A stretch of 64,000 bases of DNA from Chthonomonadales bacterium (GTDB lineage Bacteria > Armatimonadota > Chthonomonadetes > Chthonomonadales > CAJBBX01). The DNA is taken from the NCBI GenBank assembly GCA_020849275.1, contig JADLGO010000065.1:1-64000 (forward strand), given 5' to 3'. How positions within the stretch are numbered: the stretch's first letter is position 1; each line of letters starts with the position of its first letter. The translations under genes and the position numbers were made by a program. Shown here piece by piece: positions 47,825 to 57,169 of the stretch. The notes beneath the pieces were generated by a model. That model did not search any database. It was not told the DNA's origin and saw nothing but the letters and a program-made list of their open reading frames with translations.

Positions 47825-48406
47825 TCAGTCAGCGTCGGCCGCACCGCCGGAGGGTAGGCCCCACGCGGCGCGGAGCACCGCCTCCACGAACCCGGGCGGA
47901 GCCTCGGCGGGCAGCAGGCCGCTCAGAGGCGATTCGGCGAACTCGTAGATCGACCACGCGGTAGGAGGCCAGGTCCGTCCTTCTGGAGGCGCCGAGGCAA
48001 CCTCGAGCCGGCGCGCGGTGTCGCCGGTCGGGTCCACGGTGTGCAACAGGTCCAGGAGCTGGTTGGCGCGTGCCAGGTAATGGCCGGCGAGCGCGGGCTC
48101 GCCGGCGCGTATGGCGGCGCGCAGCCCGCCGGCGGCGGCCAACAGATGCGTGCCGAGCACATCGAGCACCGAGCTGATGCGCTCGGGGCGTGCCTCCGTG
48201 GACGCCTCCGGCTGGGGCGCAAGGGCGGGGTCAGCGGCGCTCGGCGCGGCCGGGCCCGCGTGCGCGCTCTCGACCTGGGGCGGCGGCTCGGCGGCCGACC
48301 CGGGCTCGTCCAGCGTGGAGACGCCCTCGATGAGCGCGTCGAACTCGAACGCGTCGGCCCCCTTGCGCAGGCGCTCGCGCAGCGTGCTCAGCTTACTGGC
48401 TCGCAC
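47825..48406 (-). CDS. ParA-linked protein of unknown function
   Basis: A 193-residue protein with no recognised family. The N-terminus (VRASKLSTLRERLRKGADAF) is basic and helical, followed by a Pro/Ala/Glu-rich linker and a helical C-terminal half (VLDVLGTHLLAAAGGLRAAI, YLARANQLLDLLHTVD). GTG 48406 overlaps the parA gene by 14 bp, so the two are coupled. In the position where parB is usual there is no ParB-like HTH or nuclease motif. It may be a cargo or adaptor for ParA (inference). Confidence 0.65.
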   Translation of the reverse strand: MRASKLSTLRERLRKGADAFEFDALIEGVSTLDEPGSAAEPPPQVESAHAGPAAPSAADPALAPQPEASTEARPERISSVLDVLGTHLLAAAGGLRAAIRAGEPALAGHYLARANQLLDLLHTVDPTGDTARRLEVASAPPEGRTWPPTAWSIYEFAESPLSGLLPAEAPPGFVEAVLRAAWGLPSGGAADAD

Positions 48407-49169
48407 GCCGCATGACCTCCTCCGCGAGAGCCTCGTAGTTCTGGGCGCCGCTCGCGCGCCGGTCGAACAGGATGATCGGCATCCCCTCCACCTCGGACTC
48501 GGAGAGCCGGACGTTCTTGTAGATGACGGTCTCAAACACCTTCTCGCCGAATCGCTCGCGGATCTCGGAGGCGATCGTCTGATGAATCCGCGTGCCGCGC
48601 TCACACATCGTCAGAAGCACGCCCATCAGCTCAACCCGGAAGCGCAGGCCCTTGGTCAGGTCGACGATCATCTTGTTGAGCGTGTCCATGCCGGCGAAGG
48701 CATAGAACTTGGGCTCCGTCGGGATGAGCAGGTGGCCGCACGCAACGATCGCGTTCTGGGTGAGCGTGCCGAGCGAGGGTGGGCAGTCGATGAAGATCCA
48801 GTCAAACTCCTGCTCGGCCGTGAGCGCCTCCAGAGCGTTGCGGAGTCGGTAGGCCTTGTCGGCGTACGGCATCAGTACCGCCTCGCAGTGCGCAAGGTCG
48901 AGGTGGCCCGGCGCCACGTAGAGCGGGAGGCTGGCCACCTGGCGCAGGACACCCGCCAGCGGCGTCGCGTCCGGATCCATGAGCACGTCGTGCAGCGCGC
49001 ACGGCAGGTTGTACCATTCGATGCCGAGGCCGAGGGTCAGGTTGGCCTGGGGGTCCAGGTCGATCAGGAGCGTCCTCATGCCGCGCGCGGCCAGGCAGGC
49101 GCCCAGGTTGGCGGTCGTCGTCGTCTTCGCGACGCCGCCCTTCTGGTTCACCACGGCGACGATCCTCAT
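48393..49169 (-). CDS. ParA/Soj-family ATPase
   Basis: A 258-residue ParA-type ATPase. The deviant Walker A is VNQKGGVAKTTTTANLGACL with both Lys; the A' motif is LLIDLDPQANLTLG, and the Walker B is WIFIDCPPSLGTLTQNAI. It lacks an N-terminal HTH, like the chromosomal Soj and cargo-positioning ParAs. It forms DNA-associated dimers that move cargo. ATG 49169 overlaps the stop of the preceding gene as ATGA. There is no parB next to it and two unknown genes flank it, suggesting an orphan system for positioning something other than the chromosome (inference). Confidence 0.9.
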   Translation of the reverse strand: MRIVAVVNQKGGVAKTTTTANLGACLAARGMRTLLIDLDPQANLTLGLGIEWYNLPCALHDVLMDPDATPLAGVLRQVASLPLYVAPGHLDLAHCEAVLMPYADKAYRLRNALEALTAEQEFDWIFIDCPPSLGTLTQNAIVACGHLLIPTEPKFYAFAGMDTLNKMIVDLTKGLRFRVELMGVLLTMCERGTRIHQTIASEIRERFGEKVFETVIYKNVRLSESEVEGMPIILFDRRASGAQNYEALAEEVMRRASQ

Positions 49170-49945
49170 GGGATGGCCACCTTCTCCACCGCGGACGGCG
49201 ACCCCTCGACGAGGGTCAGGCGGCTGGCCTCCGCGCGCACGATTCCCAGCGGGTTGAAGACGGTACGCGGGCGCAGGCGAACCTGCTCGGGCCGGTCGGC
49301 GGGACGGCCCTCCACGAGGAAGACGCCGTTGCGCAGGTCGTCGAGGAACGACATGTACTCCTCCGCGCACTCCTGGTCGTCATGGATGCGCATGCGTGTG
49401 AGGTCGACGATGGCCTGCCACAGGGGCGTGCCCGGCTCGACGGCATGCTCGCGCGGGCGGAACTTCACGCGGTCGCCGCGACAGAACGGGTTGCTCCAGA
49501 CGTCGCCGAGTGGCGCCCAATCGCTGTTCTCGCCCTCCGCCAGCGTGGGCGTACCGAGCGAGAGCCGTCCGGCCGAGCGGCGAACCGGGTATAGGCAGCA
49601 ACGCTGGCCGCCATCGCGCTCCTGGAGCGCGATGGCCAGGTAGCGTGCCGCCGCGCCGGTGTCCTCTTCCGGAGCGGTGAAGCGCACGGTGCGGTCGGCG
49701 ATGGTCACGATGCCGAGGACTGCGTGGGCGACTGCGTCCAGATCGCGAACATACCGACGTGCCTCCTCGAAGGCTGCCTCGGGGCCGTCCTCGGGCGCCC
49801 AGTCGAGGGCGACGGCCTCGACGCCGGCCGACGCGGAGAAGGCCAGAACGGTCGGTCGGATCGTACCGGAGCGCAGCACGCTGCTCGTCGCCCCGACGTC
49901 CAGAAGCGACCACTCGGCGTCGAAGTCGAACACGTCGTCAGACAC
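49166..49945 (-). CDS. Unknown protein upstream of parA
   Basis: A 259-residue soluble acidic protein with no recognised family. It starts MSDDVFDFDAEWSLLDVGAT, contains a strand-rich first half (TVLAFSASAGVEAVALDWAP, AVLGIVTIADRTVRFTAPEE) and a second half with NPFCRGDRVKFRPREHAV, TRMRIHDDQECAEEYMSFL and VRLRPRTVFNPLG. There is no signal or membrane segment. Its ATGA overlap with parA shows coupling. It could be a partner of the ParA ATPase, but nothing in the sequence proves this. Confidence 0.7.
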   Translation of the reverse strand: MSDDVFDFDAEWSLLDVGATSSVLRSGTIRPTVLAFSASAGVEAVALDWAPEDGPEAAFEEARRYVRDLDAVAHAVLGIVTIADRTVRFTAPEEDTGAAARYLAIALQERDGGQRCCLYPVRRSAGRLSLGTPTLAEGENSDWAPLGDVWSNPFCRGDRVKFRPREHAVEPGTPLWQAIVDLTRMRIHDDQECAEEYMSFLDDLRNGVFLVEGRPADRPEQVRLRPRTVFNPLGIVRAEASRLTLVEGSPSAVEKVAIP

Positions 49946-50083
49946 GTAGCATCCTCACTGTCCCGCGCTCGTCGCGATGCCGGCCGTACACGCGTCCCGC
50001 TGCGGGCTCGGATGCCCGCCGACCGTGCCCATTCTAGACAGCGTGCTTCGGCGATGTCAAGCCGGGCGGCGGGCGAACAGAGC

Positions 50084-51076
50084 TCACTCGCCTGCGCGGA
50101 AGGCATCCCGGATCAGGCGCAGAGAGGGTGGGCCGCCCGGGCGCCGTAGGACCTCCACCACGTCGAAGCGTACGGCGGGCGCCGGATCGCCGAATCCCGC
50201 CAGGTACGTCTCGGCGGCCGCGGCCATGCAGGCCCGCTTGCGCCAGTTGACGGCCTCGGCCGGCGAGCCGGTTCGGCCTGTCGTCCGGGTCTTGACCTCG
50301 ACGAACACGAGCGTACGGCCGTCGCGCGCGACGATGTCGATCTCGCCGCCCTGGGCGCGGTAGCCGCGGCACAGAACGCACCACCCTGCCTCCTCAAGCC
50401 ACCGGGCGGCTGCCGCCTCGCCTGCCTGGCCCGTGCAGCGGCGCTCAACAGCATCGAGGGCGAGCGCTGGATGAATCAGCGCCCCGGCGACCGGCGCGAA
50501 CGAGCGGCGGTGGATGGAGCAGGGCCCAAGCCGGCGAAGAGCTTGCAGGTGCTCGGGGGTGGGATAGCCCTTATGAGCGGCGAGACCGTACCCGGGGTGC
50601 TCCGCGTCGAGCGCCGCCATCAGCCGGTCGCGCGTCACCTTCGCCACGATCGACGCGGCCGCAACCGTCGCGCTGCGCCCGTCGCCCTGCACCACCGCGA
50701 CCGAGGGAACGGGGAGTCCGGGAACCGGGAGGCCGTCGACGAGCACGGCATCCGGCGGCGGCGAGACGGCTGCGATCGCGCGCCGCATCGCCTCGTGGGT
50801 GGCGCGGAGGATATTGAGCCGATCGATCTCGGGCGCCTCCACCGAGGCGGTGCCGACGCCGTCGGCGGCTGCAAGGATCGCTTCGAAGGCGCGGTCGCGC
50901 TGCCGCGGCGTCATGGCCTTCGAGTCGCGCACGCCGGTCAGTGCGACACCGAAGGGCAGGACCACGCAAGCCGCCACTACGGGCCCGGCCAGCGGGCCGC
51001 GACCCGCCTCGTCGACGCCACCGACGCGGCCGCAGCCGCGTTGGCGCAGCGAGCGCTCCTCGCGCCACCAGTCCAT
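50084..51076 (-). CDS. rnhB: Ribonuclease HII fused to YraN (UPF0102) nuclease-like domain
   Basis: A single 330-residue frame joins two proteins usually encoded by adjacent genes. Residues ~18-205 are RNase HII, which removes ribonucleotides from DNA: GGVDEAGRGPLAGPV has the DEAGRG motif, and DAVLVDGLPVPG and ASIVAKVTRDRLM follow. Residues ~215-330 match YraN/UPF0102: GQAGEAAAARWLEEAGWCVL, then the endonuclease-like core GGEIDIVARDGRTLVFVEVK. The junction (ALDAVERRCTG) is short. It ends the conserved ffh-to-rnhB block, 55 bp after lepB. Confidence 0.92.
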   Translation of the reverse strand: MDWWREERSLRQRGCGRVGGVDEAGRGPLAGPVVAACVVLPFGVALTGVRDSKAMTPRQRDRAFEAILAAADGVGTASVEAPEIDRLNILRATHEAMRRAIAAVSPPPDAVLVDGLPVPGLPVPSVAVVQGDGRSATVAAASIVAKVTRDRLMAALDAEHPGYGLAAHKGYPTPEHLQALRRLGPCSIHRRSFAPVAGALIHPALALDAVERRCTGQAGEAAAARWLEEAGWCVLCRGYRAQGGEIDIVARDGRTLVFVEVKTRTTGRTGSPAEAVNWRKRACMAAAAETYLAGFGDPAPAVRFDVVEVLRRPGGPPSLRLIRDAFRAGE

Positions 51077-51130
51077 GCGTTCACGCCCTCGCGCCTCGCC
51101 GGCGCGAACGGCCGCTCACGCGCTCCGGCA

Positions 51131-51874
51131 TCAACGGATGAGGCCGATGCGCGAGAGCGGCCAGAAGATGAACGAGGCCTTGCCGATGACCCGGCTGCGC
51201 GGCAGGGGACCCCAGAATCGGCTATCGTTGCTGTTGTTGCGGTTGTCGCCCATCACGAAGAGTTGGCCGGGGCCGAGCGTGAGTGGGCCGCGCGTGGCGA
51301 ACTGCGCAAGCGGCGTCTCGCGCATCGGCTCCTTCACGTATGGCTCGCGAAGCTCCTTGCCGTTGCGCCACACGTGCACCACATCCTCGCCGCCGGGGTC
51401 CGGCCGCACCTCGATGGTGTCGCCGGGGACGCCGATCAGGCGTTTGATCAGCACGTGCTCCGTCTGCATACCGCCCTGTACATCGGCCTTCTTCTCGGCG
51501 CGGAACACGATGATCTCTCCGCGCCTGGGCTCGCGGAAGCGGTAGAGGAGCTTGTTGACAAAGATGTGGTCGTTGATCGTGTCCGTGTGGTTCACCCCGG
51601 TCGGCGACAGGCCGGCCTGGTGACCCATCAGCGTGGGCTCCATGGACTCGGAGGGTATGAAGAACGCCTGCAGGAAGAACGGCCGGATGATCAGGAAGAC
51701 CAGAACGCCCGCGATGATCAGCGACTCGACGAGCTCCGCGACGGCCCTCGCTGCCACGGAGCGACTCGGCGCCAGCGCCAGGCGGATCACGGTCAGCGCG
51801 AACGCGAGCGCGACAATGGTGCCGACGCTCAGGTTCGCGAGCCATTCCGTGGCGCCGACTTCCTGTGGTTGCAT
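51131..51874 (-). CDS. lepB: Signal peptidase I
   Basis: A 247-residue type I signal peptidase with two N-terminal membrane helices (~13-35 and ~50-70). The catalytic Ser is S77 in FFIPSESMEPTLM and the general-base Lys is K144 in VLIKRLIGVPGD. Box E is FVMGDNRNNSNDSRFWGPL. It cleaves signal peptides on the periplasmic side of the membrane. It sits between rplS (33 bp) and rnhB in the conserved translation/export operon. The ATG 51874 start places both helices in register. Confidence 0.95.
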   Translation of the reverse strand: MQPQEVGATEWLANLSVGTIVALAFALTVIRLALAPSRSVAARAVAELVESLIIAGVLVFLIIRPFFLQAFFIPSESMEPTLMGHQAGLSPTGVNHTDTINDHIFVNKLLYRFREPRRGEIIVFRAEKKADVQGGMQTEHVLIKRLIGVPGDTIEVRPDPGGEDVVHVWRNGKELREPYVKEPMRETPLAQFATRGPLTLGPGQLFVMGDNRNNSNDSRFWGPLPRSRVIGKASFIFWPLSRIGLIR

Positions 51875-51907
51875 GCGTGTGTTCCGGGTAGCCGATCGCG
51901 CGGGGCG

Positions 51908-52261
51908 CTAGCTGGCGGACCGATCCTCCTTGATGCGGGCCCTCTTGCCCACGACGCCGCGCAGATAGTACAGCTTGGCCCGGCGCACGCGACCGCGGCG
52001 GGTGATCTCGATCCGATCCACGCGCGGCGAGTGCAGCAAAAACGTCCGCTCGACACCGATCTGGTGCGAGATCTTGCGGACGGTGAAGCTTGTGCGGTTT
52101 AGCGTCCCCTTGCGGGCGATCACGACCCCTTCGAACATCTGGATGCGCTCTTTGCCACCCTCCACCACCCGCGCATAGACGCGCACGGTGTCACCTGCGC
52201 GGAAAACGGGCACCTGCTCCTTGAGCTGTGCCCGCTCCAGGTCGGAGATGACGGGGTTCAT
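51908..52261 (-). CDS. rplS: 50S ribosomal protein L19
   Basis: A 117-residue ribosomal protein L19, located at the 30S-50S interface. Recognisable segments are [33 protein letters not shown] and [19 protein letters not shown], then [19 protein letters not shown]. The length is standard. It follows trmD by 57 bp and precedes lepB in the usual ffh-rpsP-rimM-trmD-rplS order. Confidence 0.98.
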   Translation of the reverse strand: MNPVISDLERAQLKEQVPVFRAGDTVRVYARVVEGGKERIQMFEGVVIARKGTLNRTSFTVRKISHQIGVERTFLLHSPRVDRIEITRRGRVRRAKLYYLRGVVGKRARIKEDRSAS

Positions 52262-52318
52262 GTTGCTGTTCCTCCACCGGCATTGATGCGCGCCGCCCCA
52301 CGAGAGGACAGGCGATGG

Positions 52319-53062
52319 TCACTCGACGGTAGGCGACTCCGGCTCGCCGGCGGCCAGCAGCCGCCGATCGGCTTCCGTGAGCGGATACCGCTCCCACAGG
52401 TCGGGACGCCGGTCGCGCGTGCGCGTTAGCTGGTGCCACCGGCGCCAGCGCTCGATCCGCGCGTGGTTGCCCGAGAACAGGACGGCCGGGACCTCCCAGC
52501 CGCGAAAGGTCCGCGGGCGCGTGTAGTGCGGGTGCTCCAGCAGGCCGTCCGCGAAGCTGTCACGCTCCGGTGCGCCCGCGTCGCCAAGCGCCCCTGGCAG
52601 GAGGCGGATGACGGTGTCCAGCACGACGAGCGCGGGCAACTCGCCTCCCGTCAGCACGTAGTCGCCGATCGACAGCTCCTCCGTGACCAGGTGCTCCCGG
52701 ATGCGCTCGTCCACACCCTCGTAGCGCCCGCACACCAGCACGAGGTGCTGTTCGGCAGCGAGGTCACGGGCCACCCGCTGCGTGAACGCGCCACCTTGCG
52801 GGTCCATCAGGATCGTCCGCGCAGGCGGTCCTCCGGCCGTCACCGCGTCCAGCGCGGAGGCGACTGGGTCCACCTTCATGATCATCCCACCGCCGCCGCC
52901 GCAGGGCGTGTCGTCCGTCGTACGATGGCGGTCGGCGGCGTAGTCCCGCAGGTTGACGACGCGGACGTCGACAAGCCCGGCCTCGCGCGCTCGTCCGACG
53001 ATGCTGAACCCGAGCGCGTGCTCCACCATCTCGGGGAGTACGGTGAGAACGTCAACCCGCAT
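52319..53062 (-). CDS. trmD: tRNA (guanine-N1)-methyltransferase TrmD
   Basis: A 247-residue SPOUT methyltransferase that makes m1G37 in tRNA. It begins [20 protein letters not shown]; the knot includes [15 protein letters not shown] and [20 protein letters not shown], and the family's [19 protein letters not shown] follows. The start is ATG 53062, which overlaps the end of rimM by 11 bp; a longer in-frame start is not needed. The length matches the family. Confidence 0.97.
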   Translation of the reverse strand: MRVDVLTVLPEMVEHALGFSIVGRAREAGLVDVRVVNLRDYAADRHRTTDDTPCGGGGGMIMKVDPVASALDAVTAGGPPARTILMDPQGGAFTQRVARDLAAEQHLVLVCGRYEGVDERIREHLVTEELSIGDYVLTGGELPALVVLDTVIRLLPGALGDAGAPERDSFADGLLEHPHYTRPRTFRGWEVPAVLFSGNHARIERWRRWHQLTRTRDRRPDLWERYPLTEADRRLLAAGEPESPTVE

Positions 53063-53582
53063 CGGCCGGCTCGTCGTCAGGCAGCAAGCCGGCCGGTGGC
53101 TCCACCACGATCCGGCGCGTCTGCACATCCACCGCCTTCACGAACTCCTTGACGGCCGGGATCATGGCGTCGCCGACGACGAACAGGTCGTGGGCGGGGT
53201 AGTTGAGCACCGCCGTCAGCGGGCCGAGGCTGCGCCCGCCAGAGGTGACCACCTCCATGCCTACCAGGTCACCCACATAGTAGGCGTCAGAGGGCAGCGC
53301 GACCGCCTGGCTTCGCATCACCTGCACAAGCGCTCGGCGCCACATTTCGGCGTCGTCGATCGACTCGACCCCGGTCAACTTCAGGAGCGCCTGGCCTTTG
53401 TGCAGCCGGGCACGTTCCACCACGAACAGCCGGGCATCGTCAGGCGACCGACGAAGGCAAGCGCGCTCCAGACGGAGGAACCGCTCCGGGAAGTCGGAGA
53501 CGATCGCTACCTTAACCTCACCGACACGCCCGAACGGGGCGACCACCTCGCCGATGGTCCAACTCCACTGGTCGAGCAGCAT
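53052..53582 (-). CDS. rimM: Ribosome maturation factor RimM
   Basis: A 176-residue RimM with the N-terminal domain opening [20 protein letters not shown] and the PRC-barrel C-terminal domain, where [20 protein letters not shown] is the family signature. It binds S19 and helps mature the 30S head. It overlaps trmD by 11 bp and follows khpA by 18 bp. Confidence 0.95.
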   Translation of the reverse strand: MLLDQWSWTIGEVVAPFGRVGEVKVAIVSDFPERFLRLERACLRRSPDDARLFVVERARLHKGQALLKLTGVESIDDAEMWRRALVQVMRSQAVALPSDAYYVGDLVGMEVVTSGGRSLGPLTAVLNYPAHDLFVVGDAMIPAVKEFVKAVDVQTRRIVVEPPAGLLPDDEPADAG

Positions 53583-53600
53583 CGGCGGCGCCTCGGGGCC

Positions 53601-53852
53601 CTATCCGTCGATCTCGACGTAGGCACGATGGCCGTGCGCGGCGGCGACCGCGTTCGCCACGGTGCGCAAGGCGGTCACGACGCGCCCCTGCCTGCCGATC
53701 ACCTTGCCGACGTCGCCGGGCGCCACGCGAATGTCGCAGGCAAGCGTGCCCGCCTTGGCCGTCTCCAATACCTCGACCTGCTCGGGCGAATCGACAAGCC
53801 CGCGCGCCAGGCACTCGACCAGTCGCCGCACGGAGGCTTCCACCTCGCTCAC
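53601..53852 (-). CDS. khpA: KH-domain RNA-binding protein KhpA
   Basis: An 83-residue single-KH protein. It contains the KH core [20 protein letters not shown] with the GxxG loop (GRQG). KhpA-type proteins bind RNA and, in Firmicutes, partner with KhpB/Jag. It lies between rpsP and rimM as in most bacteria, and overlaps rpsP by 4 bp. Confidence 0.93.
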   Translation of the reverse strand: MSEVEASVRRLVECLARGLVDSPEQVEVLETAKAGTLACDIRVAPGDVGKVIGRQGRVVTALRTVANAVAAAHGHRAYVEIDG

Positions 53853-54121
53853 TGCTCGGCGGTCTCGGCGACCGTGGCGCCACCTCCGATCAGCCCGTTC
53901 TCCTTCAGCAGCGCCCGCGCCGTGTCGGAGGGCTGCGCGCCTCGCGACAGCCAGAGCTGCGCCCGCTCCTCATTGATCTTAACGGTGGGCGGCTCGGTGA
54001 GCGGGTCGAAGTGCCCGATCGTCTCGATGAAGCGCCCGTCGCGCGGGCTCCTGCTATTGGCCACGACCAGGCGGTAGAAGGGTCTGCCCTTCGCGCCCAT
54101 CCGCCGTAACCGGATCCTCAC
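53849..54121 (-). CDS. rpsP: 30S ribosomal protein S16
   Basis: A 90-residue S16 with the signature [20 protein letters not shown] and [16 protein letters not shown]. The start is GTG 54121 (VRIRLRR); a TTG two codons earlier is possible and nearer GAGAGGG. It is 49 bp downstream of ffh and overlaps khpA by 4 bp. Confidence 0.97.
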   Translation of the reverse strand: MRIRLRRMGAKGRPFYRLVVANSRSPRDGRFIETIGHFDPLTEPPTVKINEERAQLWLSRGAQPSDTARALLKENGLIGGGATVAETAEQ

Positions 54122-54170
54122 AGACAAGTTGGTTTCCCTCTCCTGATTGAACGTCGCGACGACAGCCGCG

Positions 54171-55499
54171 TCAGCCGCCGAACGGGAGGCGCAAGCGCCT
54201 GCGCCGCTTACCATGCCCGGCCTCGCCACCCATCATCTGCCGGATCATCTGCCGCATCATCTCGAACTGGTGCAGGAACTGGTTCACTTCCTGCACGGTG
54301 ACGCCAGCGCCCTGAGCCACACGCCGCTTGCGGCCGCCGTTAAGGATGGACGGATCGCTTCGTTCGTCCACGGTCATCGAGCGCACCAGGGCCTCCTGGC
54401 GGGCGAGCTGTTTCTCGTTCACCTCGAGCCCCTTGAGGCGGCCCATGCCCGGGATCATTCCCAGGATCTGCTCCAGCGGGCCCATCTTGCGCATCTGTTG
54501 CATCTGCTCGAGGAAGTCGTTCAGGTCGAAGCGGTTCTCGCGCAGCTTGCGCTCGAACTCCGCCGCCCTGCGCTCATCGATCGCCTGCTCGGCCTTCTCG
54601 ATGAGCGAGAGGACATCGCCCATACCCAGGATGCGCGAGGCCATGCGCTCGGGATGGAAGGTCTCCAGCGCGTCGAGCTTCTCGCCGATGCCCACGAACT
54701 TGATCGGCACTCCCGTGACGGATCGGATCGAGAGCGCCGCGCCGCCGCGCGCGTCGCCGTCCAGTTTCGTCAGCACGAAGCCATCGACCGACAGCCGAGC
54801 ATGGAAGTCCTGGGCGAACTGCACGGCGTCCTGCCCGGTCATCGCGTCGACGATGAGCAGCGTCTGCGTGGGCCGAATGTCGCGCTGGATCTGCTCCAGT
54901 TCCAGCATCATGGCCTCGTCGACGTGAAGGCGCCCGGCCGTGTCAAGAATCACGACGTCGCTGCCGCCGGCCTGGCGCACCGCATCGGCCGCGATGCGGG
55001 GCGGCGACGTGTCGCTCTCGGCGAAGACCGGCATGCCAAGCTGCTCGCCAAGAACCTGCAGTTGGCGCACGGCCGCCGGGCGATAGATGTCACACGCAAC
55101 CAGCAACGGGTTGCGACCCTGCCGGCGCATCCAGTGGGCCAGCTTCGCGCACGTTGTGGTCTTGCCCGAGCCCTGAAGCCCGCAGAGCATCACGACGGTG
55201 GGCGGGCGCGGCGCGAAACTCAGCCGCGAATCGTGCCCGCCGAGGAGGGCGGTCAACTCGTCGTGGACGATCTTCACGACGGTCTGCACGCCCGACAGAC
55301 TCTCGATGACGTCCTGGCCCAGCGCGCGCTCCCGGACGCGCGCCACGAACTCCTTGACGACCTTGAAGTTCACATCGGCCTCGAGGAGCGCCATGCGCAC
55401 CTCGCGCAACGCCTCGCCGATGTCCTGCTCGGTCAGGCGACCCTGCCCGCGCAGCCGCGCGAACACGCCCTGCAGTTTGTCTGTCAGGCTATCGAACAT
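54171..55499 (-). CDS. ffh: Signal recognition particle protein Ffh (SRP54)
   Basis: A 442-residue SRP GTPase that binds signal sequences of nascent membrane proteins. The N domain opens [20 protein letters not shown]. The G domain has [18 protein letters not shown] (G1), [21 protein letters not shown] (G3) and [14 protein letters not shown] (G4/closing loop). The M domain has [15 protein letters not shown]. It is first in the block, 120 nt downstream of a strong promoter start. Confidence 0.98.
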   Translation of the reverse strand: MFDSLTDKLQGVFARLRGQGRLTEQDIGEALREVRMALLEADVNFKVVKEFVARVRERALGQDVIESLSGVQTVVKIVHDELTALLGGHDSRLSFAPRPPTVVMLCGLQGSGKTTTCAKLAHWMRRQGRNPLLVACDIYRPAAVRQLQVLGEQLGMPVFAESDTSPPRIAADAVRQAGGSDVVILDTAGRLHVDEAMMLELEQIQRDIRPTQTLLIVDAMTGQDAVQFAQDFHARLSVDGFVLTKLDGDARGGAALSIRSVTGVPIKFVGIGEKLDALETFHPERMASRILGMGDVLSLIEKAEQAIDERRAAEFERKLRENRFDLNDFLEQMQQMRKMGPLEQILGMIPGMGRLKGLEVNEKQLARQEALVRSMTVDERSDPSILNGGRKRRVAQGAGVTVQEVNQFLHQFEMMRQMIRQMMGGEAGHGKRRRRLRLPFGG

Positions 55500-55590
55500 A
55501 TCTCTGCGTCAGGAAGTCACCGCCGCAACAAAGCCCGACTCACCCGCCGATCCAGGCCGGAACAGGAGGTGACATCGGGCATCAGACCAA

Positions 55591-55608
55591 CCCGAGCGGC
55601 CGCTCGGG
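55591..55608. repeat. 18-bp palindrome in the ffh leader
   Basis: CCCGAGCGGCCGCTCGGG is a perfect 18-bp palindrome about 11-28 nt after the predicted ffh transcription start. It would fold as a hairpin at the mRNA 5' end, or act as a protein-binding site. There is no T tract to make it a convincing terminator. Confidence 0.5.
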
Positions 55609-55625
55609 CCCCACGAAGCTCTCGC

Positions 55626-55655
55626 ATTATAGCGTTGATCGGAGCCGAAAGTCAA
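55626..55655 (-). promoter_or_regulatory. sigma-70 promoter of the ffh operon
   Basis: On the minus strand, TTGACT (55655-55650) and TATAAT (55631-55626) are separated by 18 bp. The start would be near 55619, giving a leader of about 120 nt before the ffh ATG. It probably drives the block through rnhB and perhaps the parA genes. Confidence 0.85.
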
Positions 55656-55779
55656 TCTGGGCCTGGGCGGGCAACCGTTCCGATCGTGTGCGACGGGCGT
55701 CGGAGCCGGGCAGGGGGGCGTTCTGGCGTGCAATCGAAACGCCGATCGAGGCCGTCGCTCTCGCGCCGGTCGGGCGAGG

Positions 55780-56982
55780 TCAGCCCCCGTCCGAGGAGGA
55801 GCGGATGCGGTTGAACTGGTCTTGCCAGATCAGGTTGCGCAGGGTGTCGTAGGCGCCACTGGCGATCTGCTGGACCGTCTGCTTCTGCGCGTCCGCGTCG
55901 GCCTGTGTGAAGGCGATGAGCGTTTCGCTGCGGGCGATGATGCGTGTCTTGTCCGTGCTCAAGCGCAGGTCCACCATCTGGAGGCCTTCGTCGAACAGGC
56001 GGTTCAGGCGCCCGGCGATGCGCTCCGCGCGGGTGCGCGCCGTCTCGCTGCCCTCGGCCGCGACCCTGGCCACGATCGTCCGGCTCATCGTGACCTCCGC
56101 GAGCGCCGTCTCCTCGCCGGAACCCGTGTCCACGCTGGCCGCCAGGCTCGGGTCCGTCTCACGTCGGTAGATAGGAACTCCAAGCTCGCGCAACTCCGCG
56201 ACCAGCGCCTCGGCGCGCTCGGGCGAGGGCGGGTGGGTGCGGTAGATGCCGAGCTCCATCTGCGGCTTGAGGCGCTCCTCGCGCGCGAGGCGCTCCATGA
56301 AGGTGAGCAACCCCACCGGGTTGTAGCCGGTCTTCATCAGGAAGCGCACGCCTGCCTGGTCGGCGTCCTTCTCCGCCTCGATGCCGTAGGTGTTGAGCCT
56401 TGCCACGGTGTAGAGTTGCCCGGCCAGGGCGAAGGTCCCCAGGGTGTTCGTGTTCGCCCCTCCGAGCACCGCCGCCAGGATGGTGGGCAGGATGATGCGC
56501 TGCTGGATCTTCTCCTGTTCCGCGATCAGCTTCATCATGTGGTGGTGCGCCGCGTGCGCGACCTCGTGGGCGAGGACGCCAGCGAGCTCATCGTCGGACT
56601 TCACGAAGGCGAGCAGGCCCTTGTTCACGTAGATGAAGCCGCCGGGAAGCGAGTAAGCGTTCACGTCCTTGTCGTCCACGACCTTGAACGTGTAGGCAAA
56701 CGCTTTCTTGCTCGGCTGACCCCAGAACACCGGCACGTCGATGGTGTTGGCCACGGCGGCGATCGCCTGACCGATCTTGTTGACGCGATCGAGCACCGCC
56801 GCATCGGTGATCAGCTTCACCGTCTTGTCGTTCTCGGCGGCGTTCTCGCGGCCCAGTCTCACCTCGGGGTCGTCCGGCGGAGCGACCTTGCGATCCTGCG
56901 CGGAGGCGCAGGCATATTGCGCGACGCCCATCAGGACGAGCGCCGCGGCAGCCACCACCCTTCGGACCCGTGACCAGGACAT
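55780..56982 (-). CDS. Exported M48 family zinc metalloprotease
   Basis: A 400-residue M48 (BepA/YfgC-like) protease. The N-terminal signal MSWSRVRRVVAAAALVLMGV ends near YACASAQDR. The zinc motif is LAHEVAHAAHHHMMKLI (HEVAH), with the downstream third ligand in GIEAEKDADQAGVRFL. A second half (~residues 270-400) contains HPPSPERAEALVAEL and helical repeats. Related enzymes degrade misassembled outer-membrane proteins. ATG 56982 gives the signal peptide. It is divergent from the zincin gene at 57170. Confidence 0.9.
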   Translation of the reverse strand: MSWSRVRRVVAAAALVLMGVAQYACASAQDRKVAPPDDPEVRLGRENAAENDKTVKLITDAAVLDRVNKIGQAIAAVANTIDVPVFWGQPSKKAFAYTFKVVDDKDVNAYSLPGGFIYVNKGLLAFVKSDDELAGVLAHEVAHAAHHHMMKLIAEQEKIQQRIILPTILAAVLGGANTNTLGTFALAGQLYTVARLNTYGIEAEKDADQAGVRFLMKTGYNPVGLLTFMERLAREERLKPQMELGIYRTHPPSPERAEALVAELRELGVPIYRRETDPSLAASVDTGSGEETALAEVTMSRTIVARVAAEGSETARTRAERIAGRLNRLFDEGLQMVDLRLSTDKTRIIARSETLIAFTQADADAQKQTVQQIASGAYDTLRNLIWQDQFNRIRSSSDGG

Positions 56983-57070
56983 TGTGCGCACCTCGCGCGG
57001 GGCCACCGTGAAGGAGGACGGGTCCGCGCAGCGTACCAGACGGCCCGCGACCCGGCCACTGGCCGGCTCC

Positions 57071-57099
57071 TTCACGCGGCATCGCGCTTCTGCTATAAT
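57071..57099 (+). promoter_or_regulatory. sigma-70 promoter with extended -10
   Basis: TTCACG (57071-57076) and TATAAT (57094-57099) are 17 bp apart, and TGC directly precedes the -10 box (an extended -10). It would start transcription near 57106 and drive the zincin-DUF58 pair. Confidence 0.8.
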
Positions 57100-57169
57100 C
57101 GTGGAGCGGGCGCGGGCTGCGGGCGCCGCGCCGCCCTCACTATACACTACGCAGCGCGGAGCTACGCGA

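Noticed and set aside
49981-50083. Possible parS-like site near parA
   Set aside because: No copy of the usual parS palindrome or a clear variant was found in the gap; the small inverted matches present are at chance level.
55500-55650. Small SRP RNA (ffs) in the ffh leader
   Set aside because: The gap is near ffh and contains a hairpin, but the conserved GGAA-tetraloop helix of SRP RNA was not found on either strand.
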